From Candidatus Aminicenantota bacterium (GTDB taxonomy: Bacteria; Acidobacteriota; Aminicenantia; UBA2199): a DNA stretch of 41,132 nucleotides. The DNA lies in assembly GCA_029938635.1 (NCBI GenBank), contig JAOZUQ010000021.1, positions 1-41,132 on the forward strand, given 5' to 3'. Below are positions 31,864-41,132 of the stretch, piece by piece. The notes beneath the pieces were generated by a model. The model was given only the letters and a program-made list of their open reading frames with translations. It was not told the DNA's origin and ran no database searches. The position numbers and the translations under genes are program-made. The stretch's first letter is position 1; each line of letters starts with the position of its first letter.

Positions 31864-33630
31864 ATGAGTGAGAATTTCAGTAAAATAAAAATATCTGAAA
31901 AATTTCATCCATTTCTGGAGAATCTGAGTGAACAGGCAAAAGATCCGGGAAGGATCCCGTTCGTTGGAAGGGAAGAGGAGCTTGAAGCTGTCATGGAGAC
32001 CCTTCTCAGGAAGTTGAAGAGTAATCTCCTCCTGGTAGGGAAGCCCGGCGTTGGGAAAACTGCATTGATAACCGAATTGGCTGCCAGAATAAACTCCGGA
32101 AATGTTCATCCATCACTGAAAGATAAAGTGATCTTTGAATTATCAATGAACCGCTTTTTCTATAAAGGAGAGAGTGGTGATCATCTTGTGAAAGAGTTCG
32201 AAGGATTATTCAGTGAATTAATATTGAACAGGGATAAGATCATATTGTTCCTGAATGAGATGGAGATCGAATCAATCGCAGGAAGGGAAGGGAGTGAAAA
32301 TTCCTCGGGAGTACAAAACCTGCTGAAATCTTATTTTATCAACAGGGAAATGAAATTGATAGGAGCTACAACTCCGGATTATTACTACCGGTTCATGAAA
32401 AGTGATGATTTTCTTTCTATGAACTTTTCCTCCGTTTTTCTTGAGGAACCGGAGCAGAATGATGTGCTCGATATTTTGTCCGGAATATCCAGGTATTTTG
32501 AAAATTACTATTCACTCAAAATCAAAAGTAATGTACTTAAGGAAATATTTGAATTGTCCAGCAGGTTTATACCTCACAGATATTTCCCGGGTAAAGGTGT
32601 TGAACTTCTAGATTCGTCATGCTCGAAAGCATCGGTAAAGGGTGAGAAGGAATTGAAGGTCGGCCATATTTACAAAAGCCTCTCTGATATTACAAAACTT
32701 CCACCGGATATTATAAAGCTTGATCCAATCAAACATGCATCCGGAATCCTTTCTTATCTTAGAAAAAAGATAGTCAATCAGAGCCCGGCCCTCGAAGAGG
32801 TAGCCAGGATAATAAAGTTATCAAGGTTTGAGGCGGATAAAGCAGGGAAAAAAGCTGAAGGGATATTCCTTTTTCTAGGCCCTCCCGGAGTCGGCAAAAG
32901 CTATATCGCAAGGGAGATAGCAGAATATCTGTTCGGGAGTAAGGAAAAACTGAGGGTGATAGATCTTTCTGAATATAAAAAACCGGAAGATGTGAAAAAA
33001 CTCATATCAGGCCGGGAAGGGGAAATGGGGCAGCTGATAAAAGAGTTTGAACTACATCCGTTCTCAGTGATCTATTTTGAGAATATTGATCAGACCCATA
33101 ATTCAACACTTACATTTTTAAGGGATATCCTCAGAAAGGGTGAGGCTATTGACCAGTCAGGGAAGAAATATTGTGTTTCCAATAAAATATTCATTTTCAG
33201 TCTGACCAGGATCGGCAGTGAGGTTTCAAAAAGCCAGATAGGATTTGTAAAAGGTAATAGGGTGTTGAGCCGGTTAATAATTCCACCCAAGATCATTAAT
33301 GTACTTGATTGGGTTGATGAGATCATAGAATTTTCTCCCCTCGGAAAGGAGAGTCTTGAAAAGATTGCGATTAATGAGATGGAAGATATAGCAGGAGAAA
33401 TTAAGGATAAATTCCGGAAAACACTGGTGTTTGATAAAAAAATATCAAAAATCCTCTCCGAAGAAGCTGCGCATAGAGGGGGCTCAGCACATATGATAGT
33501 GGAGTTTATGGAGAGGGAGATCAGATCCTCTGTTATTGATTATGTTACAAAGAAAAATTCAAGGTCAGAAAAAATATATGTAAAATTTAAAGAGAATAAG
33601 ATTGAAATTTCGGAGAGCTGTAAAAAATGA
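31864..33630 (+). CDS. Clp-like two-AAA+ ATPase with altered Walker B motifs
   Basis: 588 residues with the two-ring layout of ClpA/ClpC, but without the N-domain repeats or a ClpB middle coiled coil. AAA1 has Walker A GKPGVGKT (about 59-66) and Walker B-like IILFLNEME, where the usual Asp is Asn. AAA2 has GPPGVGKS (about 339-346) and VIYFENID where ...DE is expected, so the catalytic Glu is missing. SQIGFVKG near 459-461 lies where ClpA/ClpC carry the IGL/VGF loop that docks ClpP. It may be an unfoldase with impaired hydrolysis or a regulatory AAA+ protein. It sits five bases after the polysaccharide initiator gene and overlaps the next gene. Confidence 0.8.
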   Translation: MSENFSKIKISEKFHPFLENLSEQAKDPGRIPFVGREEELEAVMETLLRKLKSNLLLVGKPGVGKTALITELAARINSGNVHPSLKDKVIFELSMNRFFYKGESGDHLVKEFEGLFSELILNRDKIILFLNEMEIESIAGREGSENSSGVQNLLKSYFINREMKLIGATTPDYYYRFMKSDDFLSMNFSSVFLEEPEQNDVLDILSGISRYFENYYSLKIKSNVLKEIFELSSRFIPHRYFPGKGVELLDSSCSKASVKGEKELKVGHIYKSLSDITKLPPDIIKLDPIKHASGILSYLRKKIVNQSPALEEVARIIKLSRFEADKAGKKAEGIFLFLGPPGVGKSYIAREIAEYLFGSKEKLRVIDLSEYKKPEDVKKLISGREGEMGQLIKEFELHPFSVIYFENIDQTHNSTLTFLRDILRKGEAIDQSGKKYCVSNKIFIFSLTRIGSEVSKSQIGFVKGNRVLSRLIIPPKIINVLDWVDEIIEFSPLGKESLEKIAINEMEDIAGEIKDKFRKTLVFDKKISKILSEEAAHRGGSAHMIVEFMEREIRSSVIDYVTKKNSRSEKIYVKFKENKIEISESCKK

Positions 33631-34595
33631 GCAGAAATATAAAAGCAATAGTTCTTGCCGCCGGCAGATCTAAAAGGATGAAGTCTGACCGGTCAAAAGT
33701 TGTTCATAAAATTCTCGGTAAAGAGATCATAAACTATATTCTGGATGCTCTTTCCGAGACAGGTATAAAAGATGAAGATATCATTGTTGTAGTTGGAGGC
33801 AATAAAAAAGAAGTAGAGTCAGTAGTAGAGCGGAATGTGAATTATGTGATTCAGAAAGAACAATTGGGGACTGCTCATGCTCTTATGGCCGCAGAAGATC
33901 ACCTGCATGATTTTGATGGTGACCTTCTTGTAACGGTTGGTGATAATCCGTATATTACATCCATTGAATTTCAGAAAATGATCAGGCATAACAGTGAAAA
34001 CGGACTTAAATGCACATTGTTGTCTGCTCTGTTTCCATCTGAACCACCTTCCTATGGCCGGATTATAAGAGATGTAAATGGCAAAGTTGTAGCGATAATT
34101 GAAGCTCCTGATGCAGATGAGGAGCAGATAAAGATCAGAGAAGTAAACGCAGGGATCTATGTTTTTGATAATAAAACGGTTTTCCCTCTTCTTAAGGATA
34201 TCAGCAGCAATAATGAGAAGAAAGAGTTCTATCTCACTGATATCGTATCCATACTGAAGAGTGAAGGGCATGCTCCTGATGCAGTGATCACAAAAAACTA
34301 TTTTACAGCGATCGGAATAAACAACAGATTGGAGCTTGCTGAAGCTCAGGCAAAGTTCAACAGAGATAACATAAGAGATTTGTCTGAAATATCCGGGGTG
34401 ACAATACTGCAGCCTGAAACGGTTACCATAGAGTGTGGGGTTGAGATAGGAAAAGATACCATTATCTTTCCTTCAACGTATATCGGTTCAGGTACAAAGA
34501 TCGGAAGTGATTGCCGGATAGGCCCTTTTGCATATCTTCGTAATATAGTTATAGGTGATGGTGAAGAAATATCTCATCAAAAGTTGACCGGATAG
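33627..34595 (+). CDS. GlmU-like UDP-N-acetylglucosamine pyrophosphorylase, acetyltransferase half absent
   Basis: 322 residues. The nucleotidyltransferase domain is clear: VLAAGRSKRMKSDRSKVVHK, QKEQLGTAHAL, TVGDNPYI, SYGRIIRD, INNRLELAEAQ. The hexapeptide beta-helix begins near residue 255 but stops after about three turns at IGDGEEISHQ, where GlmU would continue for some 130 residues. The next gene starts seven bases later, so there is no room for the missing part. Truncated GlmU of this size is known to keep uridylyltransferase activity. It should make UDP-GlcNAc or another UDP-sugar from the sugar-1-phosphate, probably with the kinase encoded next to it. Confidence 0.85.
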   Translation: MSRNIKAIVLAAGRSKRMKSDRSKVVHKILGKEIINYILDALSETGIKDEDIIVVVGGNKKEVESVVERNVNYVIQKEQLGTAHALMAAEDHLHDFDGDLLVTVGDNPYITSIEFQKMIRHNSENGLKCTLLSALFPSEPPSYGRIIRDVNGKVVAIIEAPDADEEQIKIREVNAGIYVFDNKTVFPLLKDISSNNEKKEFYLTDIVSILKSEGHAPDAVITKNYFTAIGINNRLELAEAQAKFNRDNIRDLSEISGVTILQPETVTIECGVEIGKDTIIFPSTYIGSGTKIGSDCRIGPFAYLRNIVIGDGEEISHQKLTG

Positions 34596-34601
34596 ATATT
34601 C

Positions 34602-35681
34602 ATGAAAATTACCAGTAACTCCCCCGGAAGAATATGCCTCTTTGGTGAACATCAGGATTATATGGACTTGTCTGTGATCAGTGCAGCTATTAACCTTACG
34701 ATCGATATTACCGGTACTATCGGTGAAGGAGATAACATCTCAGTTTCTCTTCCTGACATAGGAAAGAGTGTGAACTTCGATCAGAAAAATATTGTTTATG
34801 AAGGTAAGAAAGATTATGTCAGAAGTGTCGTTAAAGTGCTGAAAGAGAGAGGACTGATCGGGAAACTTCAGGTTGATGCTGTTCTGAAAGGGAATATTCC
34901 AAGAAGAGCGGGGACTTCCTCTTCATCCGCCCTCTCGGTAGCCTGGGCCGGTTTTTTGCTGGGTTCCCGTTTTTCCCCTGAAAAAATAAGCGATATGAAG
35001 AAGCAGATAGCAGAAGTAGCATACACGGCTGAAGTAGAAGAGTTCGGTGAGAGTGGTGGAAGACAGGATCAGTATGCCTCGGCATTCGGAGGAGTAAACT
35101 ATTTTACTTTTTTTAATGATATAACTGTGGAGAACCTTGACCCGCATCTTGGTGGATTTGTATTGGGAGATTCAAAACAGGAAAAGAACACACAAAAAAC
35201 TCTTTGGAGAATAAGGGATGGACAGGAATCAGGGCTTAAAGAGCTCTCCGAATTCTATAAGTTCACAAGTAATAGAGATATTGAATTTGAAAAGGCATCG
35301 GAATATTTCAGCCGGATAAGTTCAGGTGTAAGGCCATACCTTGAAGCAGTTCTGGAAAATCATGTTATAACGGAAAAGGCCCGATTGGAACTTCTGAAAA
35401 CCCCGTTGAACAATTATGAGGTCGCCTCCCTCATGAACAGGCATCACTCCATTCTAAGGGATAAACTTGATATTTCCACGGAAAGGATCGAAGAGATGAT
35501 AAACGGGTCACTTGGGGCCGGAGCGCTTTCTGCGAAGATCAATGGCTCCGGAGAGGGTGGCTGTATGTTCGCTTATTGCCCGGGGAAAGAACAGGAAGTG
35601 TCGGATGCAATACTTAAAGCCGGAGGGACGCCCCATATTATAAGCATAGGTAAAGGCCTTGAGGTAAGTACTTCAATATGA
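34602..35681 (+). CDS. GHMP-family sugar kinase (galactokinase-like)
   Basis: 359 residues. Motif 1 SPGRICLFGEHQDYMD (7-22) resembles the galactokinase signature GEHxDY, motif 2 PRRAGTSSSSAL (100-111) is the phosphate-binding GHMP loop, and motif 3 KINGSGEGGCMFAY is near 316-329. GGRQDQYASAFGG includes the region of the catalytic Asp. The enzyme should phosphorylate a hexose, hexosamine or uronate at C1. The neighbour encodes a UDP-sugar pyrophosphorylase, so the pair may form a salvage route from free sugar to UDP-sugar for the polysaccharide genes. The exact sugar is not known. No good Shine-Dalgarno, so coupling is likely. Confidence 0.85.
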   Translation: MKITSNSPGRICLFGEHQDYMDLSVISAAINLTIDITGTIGEGDNISVSLPDIGKSVNFDQKNIVYEGKKDYVRSVVKVLKERGLIGKLQVDAVLKGNIPRRAGTSSSSALSVAWAGFLLGSRFSPEKISDMKKQIAEVAYTAEVEEFGESGGRQDQYASAFGGVNYFTFFNDITVENLDPHLGGFVLGDSKQEKNTQKTLWRIRDGQESGLKELSEFYKFTSNRDIEFEKASEYFSRISSGVRPYLEAVLENHVITEKARLELLKTPLNNYEVASLMNRHHSILRDKLDISTERIEEMINGSLGAGALSAKINGSGEGGCMFAYCPGKEQEVSDAILKAGGTPHIISIGKGLEVSTSI

Positions 35682-35694
35682 AAAAGAGAGATGA

Positions 35695-36561
35695 ATGAGG
35701 ATTGAAAAGGTAAAGGTCGCAGATCTTATCCGTGTGGATGAATTTGCTATATCAATTCCTCCGGACGCCGGACTTCATGAAGTATTCCTGAAGAATTTTC
35801 CCGGTATTACTCCGATAATAACAGATACGGAAATGAATATTATTTCCGGTCATGACTCCTATGATTTCATCAGGAACAGCGGAACTGAATATTGTGAAGT
35901 CCTTGTTTCACCGCTTGAGAAAAAAGAGTCACTTTTCCTGGCTTATAATTCAAGAGCAGTATTAAAGCCATTGTCAATTTATGAAAAACTCATTTTCCTT
36001 AACAATATTATTAAGTATTCAGAGATATCAGAGATATACCTGAGGACAGGTATCGGTATCAGGATTGACAAAAAACTTATTTCACTGATCCCTGAACTTA
36101 CTTCTGATAGTTTACGGGAGCTCCTCTCCGGAGACCTGATATCGTTGAGAACAGCTGTGAGATTGTGCTCCTTTAATGAAGAAGACAAAAAATTGATGAT
36201 AAGCCTCTTTACCATGGTGAGGTTCTCAAACAGTAATGAACAAAAACTCCTCGATATGGCCACAGAGATATGTTTCAGAGATAAGACCGGATTTAGTGAG
36301 GTTTTTCAAAAGATAAATATAGAAAAATTATATGAAGAGGAAAATCCGGGCTCAGAGATCCTGTCAGCCCTTTCACAATTGAGATACCCGGCTTATTCTG
36401 ATCAGGAAAAAGAGTGGAAAGATGAGATCGGGAAGATAAAACTACCTTTCAATTATTCTATTCATCATTACCCTTTCTTTGAGAAGAGAGGGATAGAGTT
36501 GAAACTTTTTCTTGATTCCCTTGAAAAGATCCGTGAGATCTCTGAAAAATTTAAAGACTGA
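35695..36561 (+). CDS. Divergent ParB-like protein
   Basis: 288 residues. Residues about 5-80 resemble the ParB/Srx N-terminal fold: VADLIRVDEF opens it, then TPIITDTEMNIISGHDSYDFI and EYCEVLVSP, matching the ParB order of strand, GERR-box helix and strand. The arginines of the GERR box that bind CTP are replaced (GHDSYDFI). A helical part follows with ParB-like spacing: SRAVLKPLSIYEKLIF, then ISEIYLRTGIG, then LRELLSGDLISLRTAVRL. This suggests a ParB-derived protein that is not a normal segregation factor; free-serine kinases of the SbnI/SerK type also use this fold. No parA or parS-like site is seen nearby. Confidence 0.55.
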   Translation: MRIEKVKVADLIRVDEFAISIPPDAGLHEVFLKNFPGITPIITDTEMNIISGHDSYDFIRNSGTEYCEVLVSPLEKKESLFLAYNSRAVLKPLSIYEKLIFLNNIIKYSEISEIYLRTGIGIRIDKKLISLIPELTSDSLRELLSGDLISLRTAVRLCSFNEEDKKLMISLFTMVRFSNSNEQKLLDMATEICFRDKTGFSEVFQKINIEKLYEEENPGSEILSALSQLRYPAYSDQEKEWKDEIGKIKLPFNYSIHHYPFFEKRGIELKLFLDSLEKIREISEKFKD

Positions 36562-36589
36562 ACTATCTTAAAATTTTCAACTCTTTCTA

Positions 36590-36618
36590 TTGCTCCGTCG
36601 GGGGATTTGGGCTATAAT
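36590..36618 (+). promoter_or_regulatory. Promoter of methylmalonyl-CoA mutase operon
   Basis: A perfect TATAAT (36613-36618) is preceded at 17 bases by a weak TTGCTC (36590-36595). The leader is about 37 bases and ends in a CGGAG ribosome site. It is too short for a cobalamin riboswitch. Confidence 0.45.
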
Positions 36619-36661
36619 TCCGTTTATTTATTAACGAATAATTCCACGGAGAAAAATAACA

Positions 36662-38818
36662 ATGGAAAAAGGTGAAAGCGTGAAAACCTCAGATAAAGAT
36701 ACTTCACTCAAAAGTGACTTTTCATATTCGGGTTATGAGGATTGGAAAGAAGCTGCGATCAGTTCTCTTAAGGGTAAAGATTTCACAAAGTCTCTGCTGA
36801 CACATACATATGAAGGGATTACCCTTGACCCTATTTATACCGAAAAGGACCTGAAAGGGCTTAATATAGATTCACTCCCGGGGAAGGTGAACTTCCTCAG
36901 GGGGCAAACCAGCCGGGGAAATCTCGGAGCAGGCTGGGATGTCTGCCAGAGAATGGGTTCAGGTATTTCCGGGGAATTTAATAAAGAATTATCTTCAGAG
37001 TTGAGATCAGGGCAGAACACAATTTTTATTTCTACAGATAAAGCAACATCTGCAGGGATCGATCCTGAAGATTCATCTGAAGGGAAAGTGGGAGTGAACG
37101 GGCTTTCACTTGTAGTTAAAAAAGATATAAATGATTCTCTGAATAATATTGACATAACAAAATACCCTGTGGTTTTTGATTCTAATGTGTCGGGAATGGA
37201 ACTTCTTATGCTGCTTAATGCATACATGAAAAGTGAAGGGATATATACAGATAAAATTGAAGGGGCAATTAATTTTGATCCATTAGGAGTATTGTCAGAA
37301 ACAGGAGAGCTGGATTCACCACCTGAACACTATTACAGGAAGATGGCTCTGATGATCAAATGGGTAGAGGAAAAAGGGGTAAATATGAGAATTGCAGGGG
37401 TTTCTGCACTCTCATATCATAATGCCGGAGCTTCGGCAGTTCAGGAACTTGCCATAGCATTATCTACAGGAGTTGAATATATTGATGCTATGAGCCGTTA
37501 TGATATCTCTCCTTCAGAATTTGCAGGAAAAACATCTTTCCGGTTCGGGATCGGCTCTGATTTTTTTATGGAGATCGCCAAACTGAGGGCGGGAAGGGTC
37601 TTATGGAACAGGATACTTAAAGAATATGGTGTTATAGAAGAGAGCAGGGATTTTTTTATTCATGCAGAAACATCAATGTTCAATCAGTCAGGACTTGATC
37701 CATATGTAAATATGCTGAGGATCACAACAGAGGCTTTTTCAGCCATTGCCGGAGGAGCAGAACGTCTTACGACAAATCCCTTTGACAGAGTTCTCAATGA
37801 TCCATCCCCTTTTTCAAGAAGAGTTGCACGTAATGTCCAGATGGTATTAAGAGAAGAATCACATTTGCACAGAATGATCGATCCATCAGGAGGATCATAT
37901 TTTGTTGAAAAATTGACATCTGATATGGTTGGAAAAGTGTGGGAGTTCTTCCTTGAGATAGAAAAAGAGGGGGGAGTACAAAAAGCACTTGAAAGCGGGT
38001 TCCTGCGTAAGCGGATAGGTGAAGGACGGGAAAAACTTGAAATGTCTATCGCGAAGAGGAAGAAGATCCTGGTGGGGACAAATAATTTTGGAAATCCCGA
38101 TGAGCAGTTTGAGCAAAAAGAAAGTGCTGATCAGCGTACACTGTTCTCACAAAGAGTGAATGATATTAAAGAATATAAGGATTGTAAAAAGGTGGAAAGG
38201 GACAGAATTGATCAGAGCAAATTAGATGATCCATTTGAAAAAAGAAACCCGAAGGTAATAGATGATGGTACCGAAATGTTCATTAACGGAGCAACAATAG
38301 GTGAAATAACTTCACTTCTGAAAGGTGATTCCGAACCGTTTATGATAAACGGGAACACACCGGAAATTTTAAGGCTGCCGGAAAAAATGGAAAAATTGAG
38401 AAAGAGGGTCTATAGATTAAAAGGAGCACCGGAATTAACTATTGCAGTGAGCGAACCTTTCCTGAAAATAAAACCGAGAGGAGATTTCTCCAAATCATTT
38501 TTTGAAACCGGCGGATTCAACAGCACTATGATAAAGCTTGAAGGTTCTTCAGATGATAAAGTGAAGCAGATCCTTGGCCAGGGGAATCAGCTGATCGTTC
38601 TTTGTGCCGCTGATGAGGATTACCCTGAATTGGTATCTGCAATTGTTCCTGTGATGAAGAGAGAGAATAAAAGTTTATCTATAGTGCTTGCAGGTGATCC
38701 GGGTGAGAAAAAAATGCAGTACCTGGAGGATGGTGTTGATTTCTTTATTCACCGTGGAAGTGACCTGCCTGGAATAATTTCCGGCATTCTCAATATATCA
38801 GGAGTTGATAATGGATAA
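36662..38818 (+). CDS. mutA: Methylmalonyl-CoA mutase small (beta) subunit
   Basis: 718 residues, homologous to mutB along the barrel but divergent. It pairs with the large subunit to convert (R)-methylmalonyl-CoA to succinyl-CoA. The barrel holds [16 protein letters not shown], then [16 protein letters not shown] and [23 protein letters not shown]. The C-terminal flavodoxin-like domain (from about 590) lacks the DxHxxG cobalamin motif, as expected for the non-catalytic subunit ([17 protein letters not shown]). CGGAG precedes the ATG. The stop overlaps the start of mutB, so subunits are made in equal amounts. Confidence 0.92.
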   Translation: MEKGESVKTSDKDTSLKSDFSYSGYEDWKEAAISSLKGKDFTKSLLTHTYEGITLDPIYTEKDLKGLNIDSLPGKVNFLRGQTSRGNLGAGWDVCQRMGSGISGEFNKELSSELRSGQNTIFISTDKATSAGIDPEDSSEGKVGVNGLSLVVKKDINDSLNNIDITKYPVVFDSNVSGMELLMLLNAYMKSEGIYTDKIEGAINFDPLGVLSETGELDSPPEHYYRKMALMIKWVEEKGVNMRIAGVSALSYHNAGASAVQELAIALSTGVEYIDAMSRYDISPSEFAGKTSFRFGIGSDFFMEIAKLRAGRVLWNRILKEYGVIEESRDFFIHAETSMFNQSGLDPYVNMLRITTEAFSAIAGGAERLTTNPFDRVLNDPSPFSRRVARNVQMVLREESHLHRMIDPSGGSYFVEKLTSDMVGKVWEFFLEIEKEGGVQKALESGFLRKRIGEGREKLEMSIAKRKKILVGTNNFGNPDEQFEQKESADQRTLFSQRVNDIKEYKDCKKVERDRIDQSKLDDPFEKRNPKVIDDGTEMFINGATIGEITSLLKGDSEPFMINGNTPEILRLPEKMEKLRKRVYRLKGAPELTIAVSEPFLKIKPRGDFSKSFFETGGFNSTMIKLEGSSDDKVKQILGQGNQLIVLCAADEDYPELVSAIVPVMKRENKSLSIVLAGDPGEKKMQYLEDGVDFFIHRGSDLPGIISGILNISGVDNG

Positions 38819-40997
38819 AAGGCCGGATTTTAATAAAATTAATATAAATGATCTGAATATAAAAAATATTCCCACTGCAGAATGGGAGAAAGAAGTTCTA
38901 AAAGAAGGGAAGGTTGCTGCAGGGGATATCCTGTGGGAAACACTGGAACAAATTGAAGTGAAACCCTTTTATCGTCCGGAGGATATTTCCGGAATGGAAC
39001 ACATAGGATTCACAGCAGGGATACCTCCTTTTCTCAGGGGGCCTTATGCAACGATGTATCTTCAAAGGCCGTGGACGGTCAGGCAGTATGCAGGATTCTC
39101 AACAGCGGAAGAGAGCAATGCTTTCTATAGGAGGAATCTTGCAGCAGGTCAGATGGGCCTTTCGATCGCATTCGATCTCGCTACACACAGAGGATATGAT
39201 TCGGACCATGAAAGGGTTGTAGGTGATGTTGGAAAAGCCGGGGTTGCTATTGATTCTATCGAAGACATGAAGATCCTCTTCAAGGGAATTCCTCTCGACA
39301 GGATGTCGGTATCAATGACCATGAACGGGGCGGTATTACCTGTTATGGCATTTTACATTGCGGCAGCGGAAGAGGAAGGTGTATCCCCTGATCTTCTTGC
39401 CGGAACAATTCAGAACGATATCCTCAAAGAGTATATGGTGAGGAACACTTATATTTATCCTCCCAAAACTTCAATGAGGATAATTGCTGATATATTCAAA
39501 TATACTTCCCATAATATGCCGAAGTTCAATAGTATAAGTATATCGGGGTATCATATGCAGGAAGCGGGAGCAACTGCCGACCTCGAGATGGCCTATACCC
39601 TTGCTGACGGCCTTGAGTATGTAAGAACAGGCATCAATGCGGGAATAGAGATCGATAAATTTGCTCCCAGACTCTCATTTTTCTGGGGTTCCGGAATGAA
39701 CTATTATATGGAAATTGCCAAGATGAGAGCAGCCAGAGTGATCTGGGCAAAGATTATAAAACAATTCAACCCGAAGAATCCTAAATCAATGGCCCTGAGG
39801 GCACACACGCAGACGTCGGGTTGGAGCCTTACCGAACAGGATCCTTACAATAATGTTACAAGAACATGCATGGAGGCAATGGCTGCTGCTATGGGTCATA
39901 CTCAGTCACTTCACACAAACTCCCTCGATGAAGCAATTGCCCTTCCTACGGATTTTTCTGCAAGAATTGCCAGGAATACACAATTGTATCTTCAGGAGGA
40001 GACGGGGATAACGAAGGTAGTAGACCCCTGGGGCGGTTCTTATCTGGTTGAATATCTGACAGACAGCCTTATAAAAAAAGGGTGGGAGCATATCAATGAA
40101 GTTGAATCGTTCGGTGGTATGACCAAAGCTGTTATAGAAGGGATACCTAAAATGAAGATCGAAGAGGCTGCGGCAAGACGGCAGGCAAGGATTGATTCCG
40201 GAAGAGAAAGTATTGTTGGAGTGAATAAATACAGATTGGATAAAGAGGACCCGCTTGAGATCCTTGAGGTGGACAATACCAAGGTCAGGGCTAATCAGAT
40301 CAAAAGACTGGAAAATCTTAAAAAGAAAAGAGATAATGATGCAGTAAAGAAAATTTTAAGGGATATTACTTCGTGTGTAGAATCGGGAGAGGGAAACCTT
40401 CTCGACCTTTCGGTTAAAGCTGCAAAGGCAAGGGCAACACTCGGGGAAATATCTGATGCAATAGAGAAAGTGAGTGGGAGGTATCAGGCTGTGACTAAGA
40501 CGATATCCGGGATCTACAGCAGTGAGTTTAAGGGTGACGATAAAGAGATGCTTGAAAAGGTCCGGAGATTAACAGATCATTTTGCTGATCAGGAAGGGCG
40601 AAGGCCCAGAATTCTGGTTGCTAAAATGGGGCAGGACGGTCATGATCGTGGTGCAAAAGTTGTTTCAACTGCTTATGCTGATATGGGATTTGATGTTGAT
40701 ATCGGACCTCTGTTCCAGACTCCCGAAGAGACTGCAAAGCAGGCTGTAGAAAATGATGTCCATGTTGTAGGGATGAGCACTCTTGCTGCCGGTCACAAAA
40801 CACTTCTTCCACACCTTGTCCTTGAACTGAAGAAACTCGGAAGAGAAGATATAATAGTTGTATGCGGAGGAGTTATTCCCGTGCAGGATTATGACTTCCT
40901 GTACGATAACGGAGCTGCAGCAGTATTCGGCCCCGGAACAAAGATCCACCTCGCAGCACTCAGGATTATGGAAGAGATCATAAAAAGATTCCTGTAA
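38811..40997 (+). CDS. mutB: Methylmalonyl-CoA mutase large (alpha) subunit
   Basis: 728 residues from ATG 38811, which has CAGGAG in front; a TTG six bases earlier is less likely. The catalytic barrel includes [34 protein letters not shown] and [18 protein letters not shown]. The C-terminal B12 domain has DGHDRG with the cobalt-ligand His611, followed by GMSTLAAGH and VVCGGVIP, the remaining cobalamin-binding motifs. The full set marks an active adenosylcobalamin enzyme. The pair with mutA and the epimerase at 13 kb point to propionate metabolism or the methylmalonyl-CoA route. No MeaB/ArgK-type GTPase follows within the window. Confidence 0.96.
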   Translation: MDKRPDFNKININDLNIKNIPTAEWEKEVLKEGKVAAGDILWETLEQIEVKPFYRPEDISGMEHIGFTAGIPPFLRGPYATMYLQRPWTVRQYAGFSTAEESNAFYRRNLAAGQMGLSIAFDLATHRGYDSDHERVVGDVGKAGVAIDSIEDMKILFKGIPLDRMSVSMTMNGAVLPVMAFYIAAAEEEGVSPDLLAGTIQNDILKEYMVRNTYIYPPKTSMRIIADIFKYTSHNMPKFNSISISGYHMQEAGATADLEMAYTLADGLEYVRTGINAGIEIDKFAPRLSFFWGSGMNYYMEIAKMRAARVIWAKIIKQFNPKNPKSMALRAHTQTSGWSLTEQDPYNNVTRTCMEAMAAAMGHTQSLHTNSLDEAIALPTDFSARIARNTQLYLQEETGITKVVDPWGGSYLVEYLTDSLIKKGWEHINEVESFGGMTKAVIEGIPKMKIEEAAARRQARIDSGRESIVGVNKYRLDKEDPLEILEVDNTKVRANQIKRLENLKKKRDNDAVKKILRDITSCVESGEGNLLDLSVKAAKARATLGEISDAIEKVSGRYQAVTKTISGIYSSEFKGDDKEMLEKVRRLTDHFADQEGRRPRILVAKMGQDGHDRGAKVVSTAYADMGFDVDIGPLFQTPEETAKQAVENDVHVVGMSTLAAGHKTLLPHLVLELKKLGREDIIVVCGGVIPVQDYDFLYDNGAAAVFGPGTKIHLAALRIMEEIIKRFL

Positions 40998-41132
40998 CAT
41001 TTGAACTTTTAGTTTTGGCTTTCGCCATAATTACTTTTACTATTTAGTGTTTTTAAATATCATTTATTTGTTCGTTCACCACGACGCGTCTGACCGGGTA
41101 TTATTCAGCGGCATTAAAGAGGCCAACTCGCA

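Noticed and set aside
36562-36661. Cobalamin riboswitch before the B12-dependent mutase genes
   Set aside because: The leader is about 37 bases and lacks a B12-box-like element; there is no room for such a structure.
41016-41027. Small hairpin TGGC-TTTC-GCCA after mutB as a terminator
   Set aside because: Only a 4-bp stem and no clear T run; not enough to call. The last 135 bases otherwise show no gene.
1-41132. CRISPR array, tRNA or rRNA genes
   Set aside because: No regularly spaced short repeats and no tRNA-like or rRNA-like conserved stretches were recognised on either strand by reading; a dedicated scan was not possible.

Overview
The window looks like chromosomal DNA of an uncultured, AT-rich Gram-negative-type bacterium. 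It has VirB9/VirB10-type outer-envelope secretion parts, many Sec-exported proteins, UvrB, a PerR-type regulator and a two-subunit methylmalonyl-CoA mutase. The tandem families of secreted Kre9/KNH-like (Ser/Thr-rich-type) beta-sandwich proteins recall Acidobacteriota/Aminicenantes-like genomes, but that placement is inference and no rRNA or tRNA gene was seen to fix it.

Region 1 (1-8079, + strand) is a tightly packed type IV secretion cluster. It starts inside a VirB5/TrbJ-like gene cut by the left edge, then has a second VirB5-like gene, two VirB6/TrbL-like genes, VirB8, VirB9, VirB10, two unrecognised small envelope proteins and the VirB11 ATPase. Region 2 (8072-9047) is a REP-associated tyrosine transposase (RAYT) between inverted copies of a REP-like repeat. 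A third copy lies at 10279-10310. Region 3 (9044-11884, - strand) is a WbpB-WbpD-WbpE-like set for 3-acetamido-uronate nucleotide sugars.

Region 4 (12040-18071) holds housekeeping and metabolic genes: a zinc-independent MDR oxidoreductase, methylmalonyl-CoA epimerase, a GH57 glycosidase, a PerR-like regulator and uvrB, the last two divergent. Region 5 (18092-29247) is a family expansion: eight minus-strand genes for exported proteins that start with Kre9/KNH-like domains, interrupted once by a plus-strand EamA transporter. It shows a perfect 732-bp duplication, a chimeric gene, a vestigial gene tail and a shared C-terminal Cys...Trp ending, so recombination among the paralogues is active.

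Region 6 (29382-36561, + strand) starts as a glycan-assembly operon (glycosyltransferase, polyprenyl glycosylphosphotransferase). It continues with an unusual Clp-like AAA+ protein with altered Walker B motifs, a GlmU-like uridylyltransferase without the acetyltransferase half, a GHMP sugar kinase and a divergent ParB-like protein. Region 7 (36662-40997) encodes the small and large subunits of methylmalonyl-CoA mutase, which work with the epimerase at 13 kb in propionate/succinyl-CoA interconversion. The last 135 bases show no convincing gene.

At least three genes (uvrB, eamA, the glycosyltransferase) have a -10 box only 5-7 bases before the ATG and no Shine-Dalgarno, suggesting leaderless transcripts. 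No stretch over 300 bases lacks a gene.
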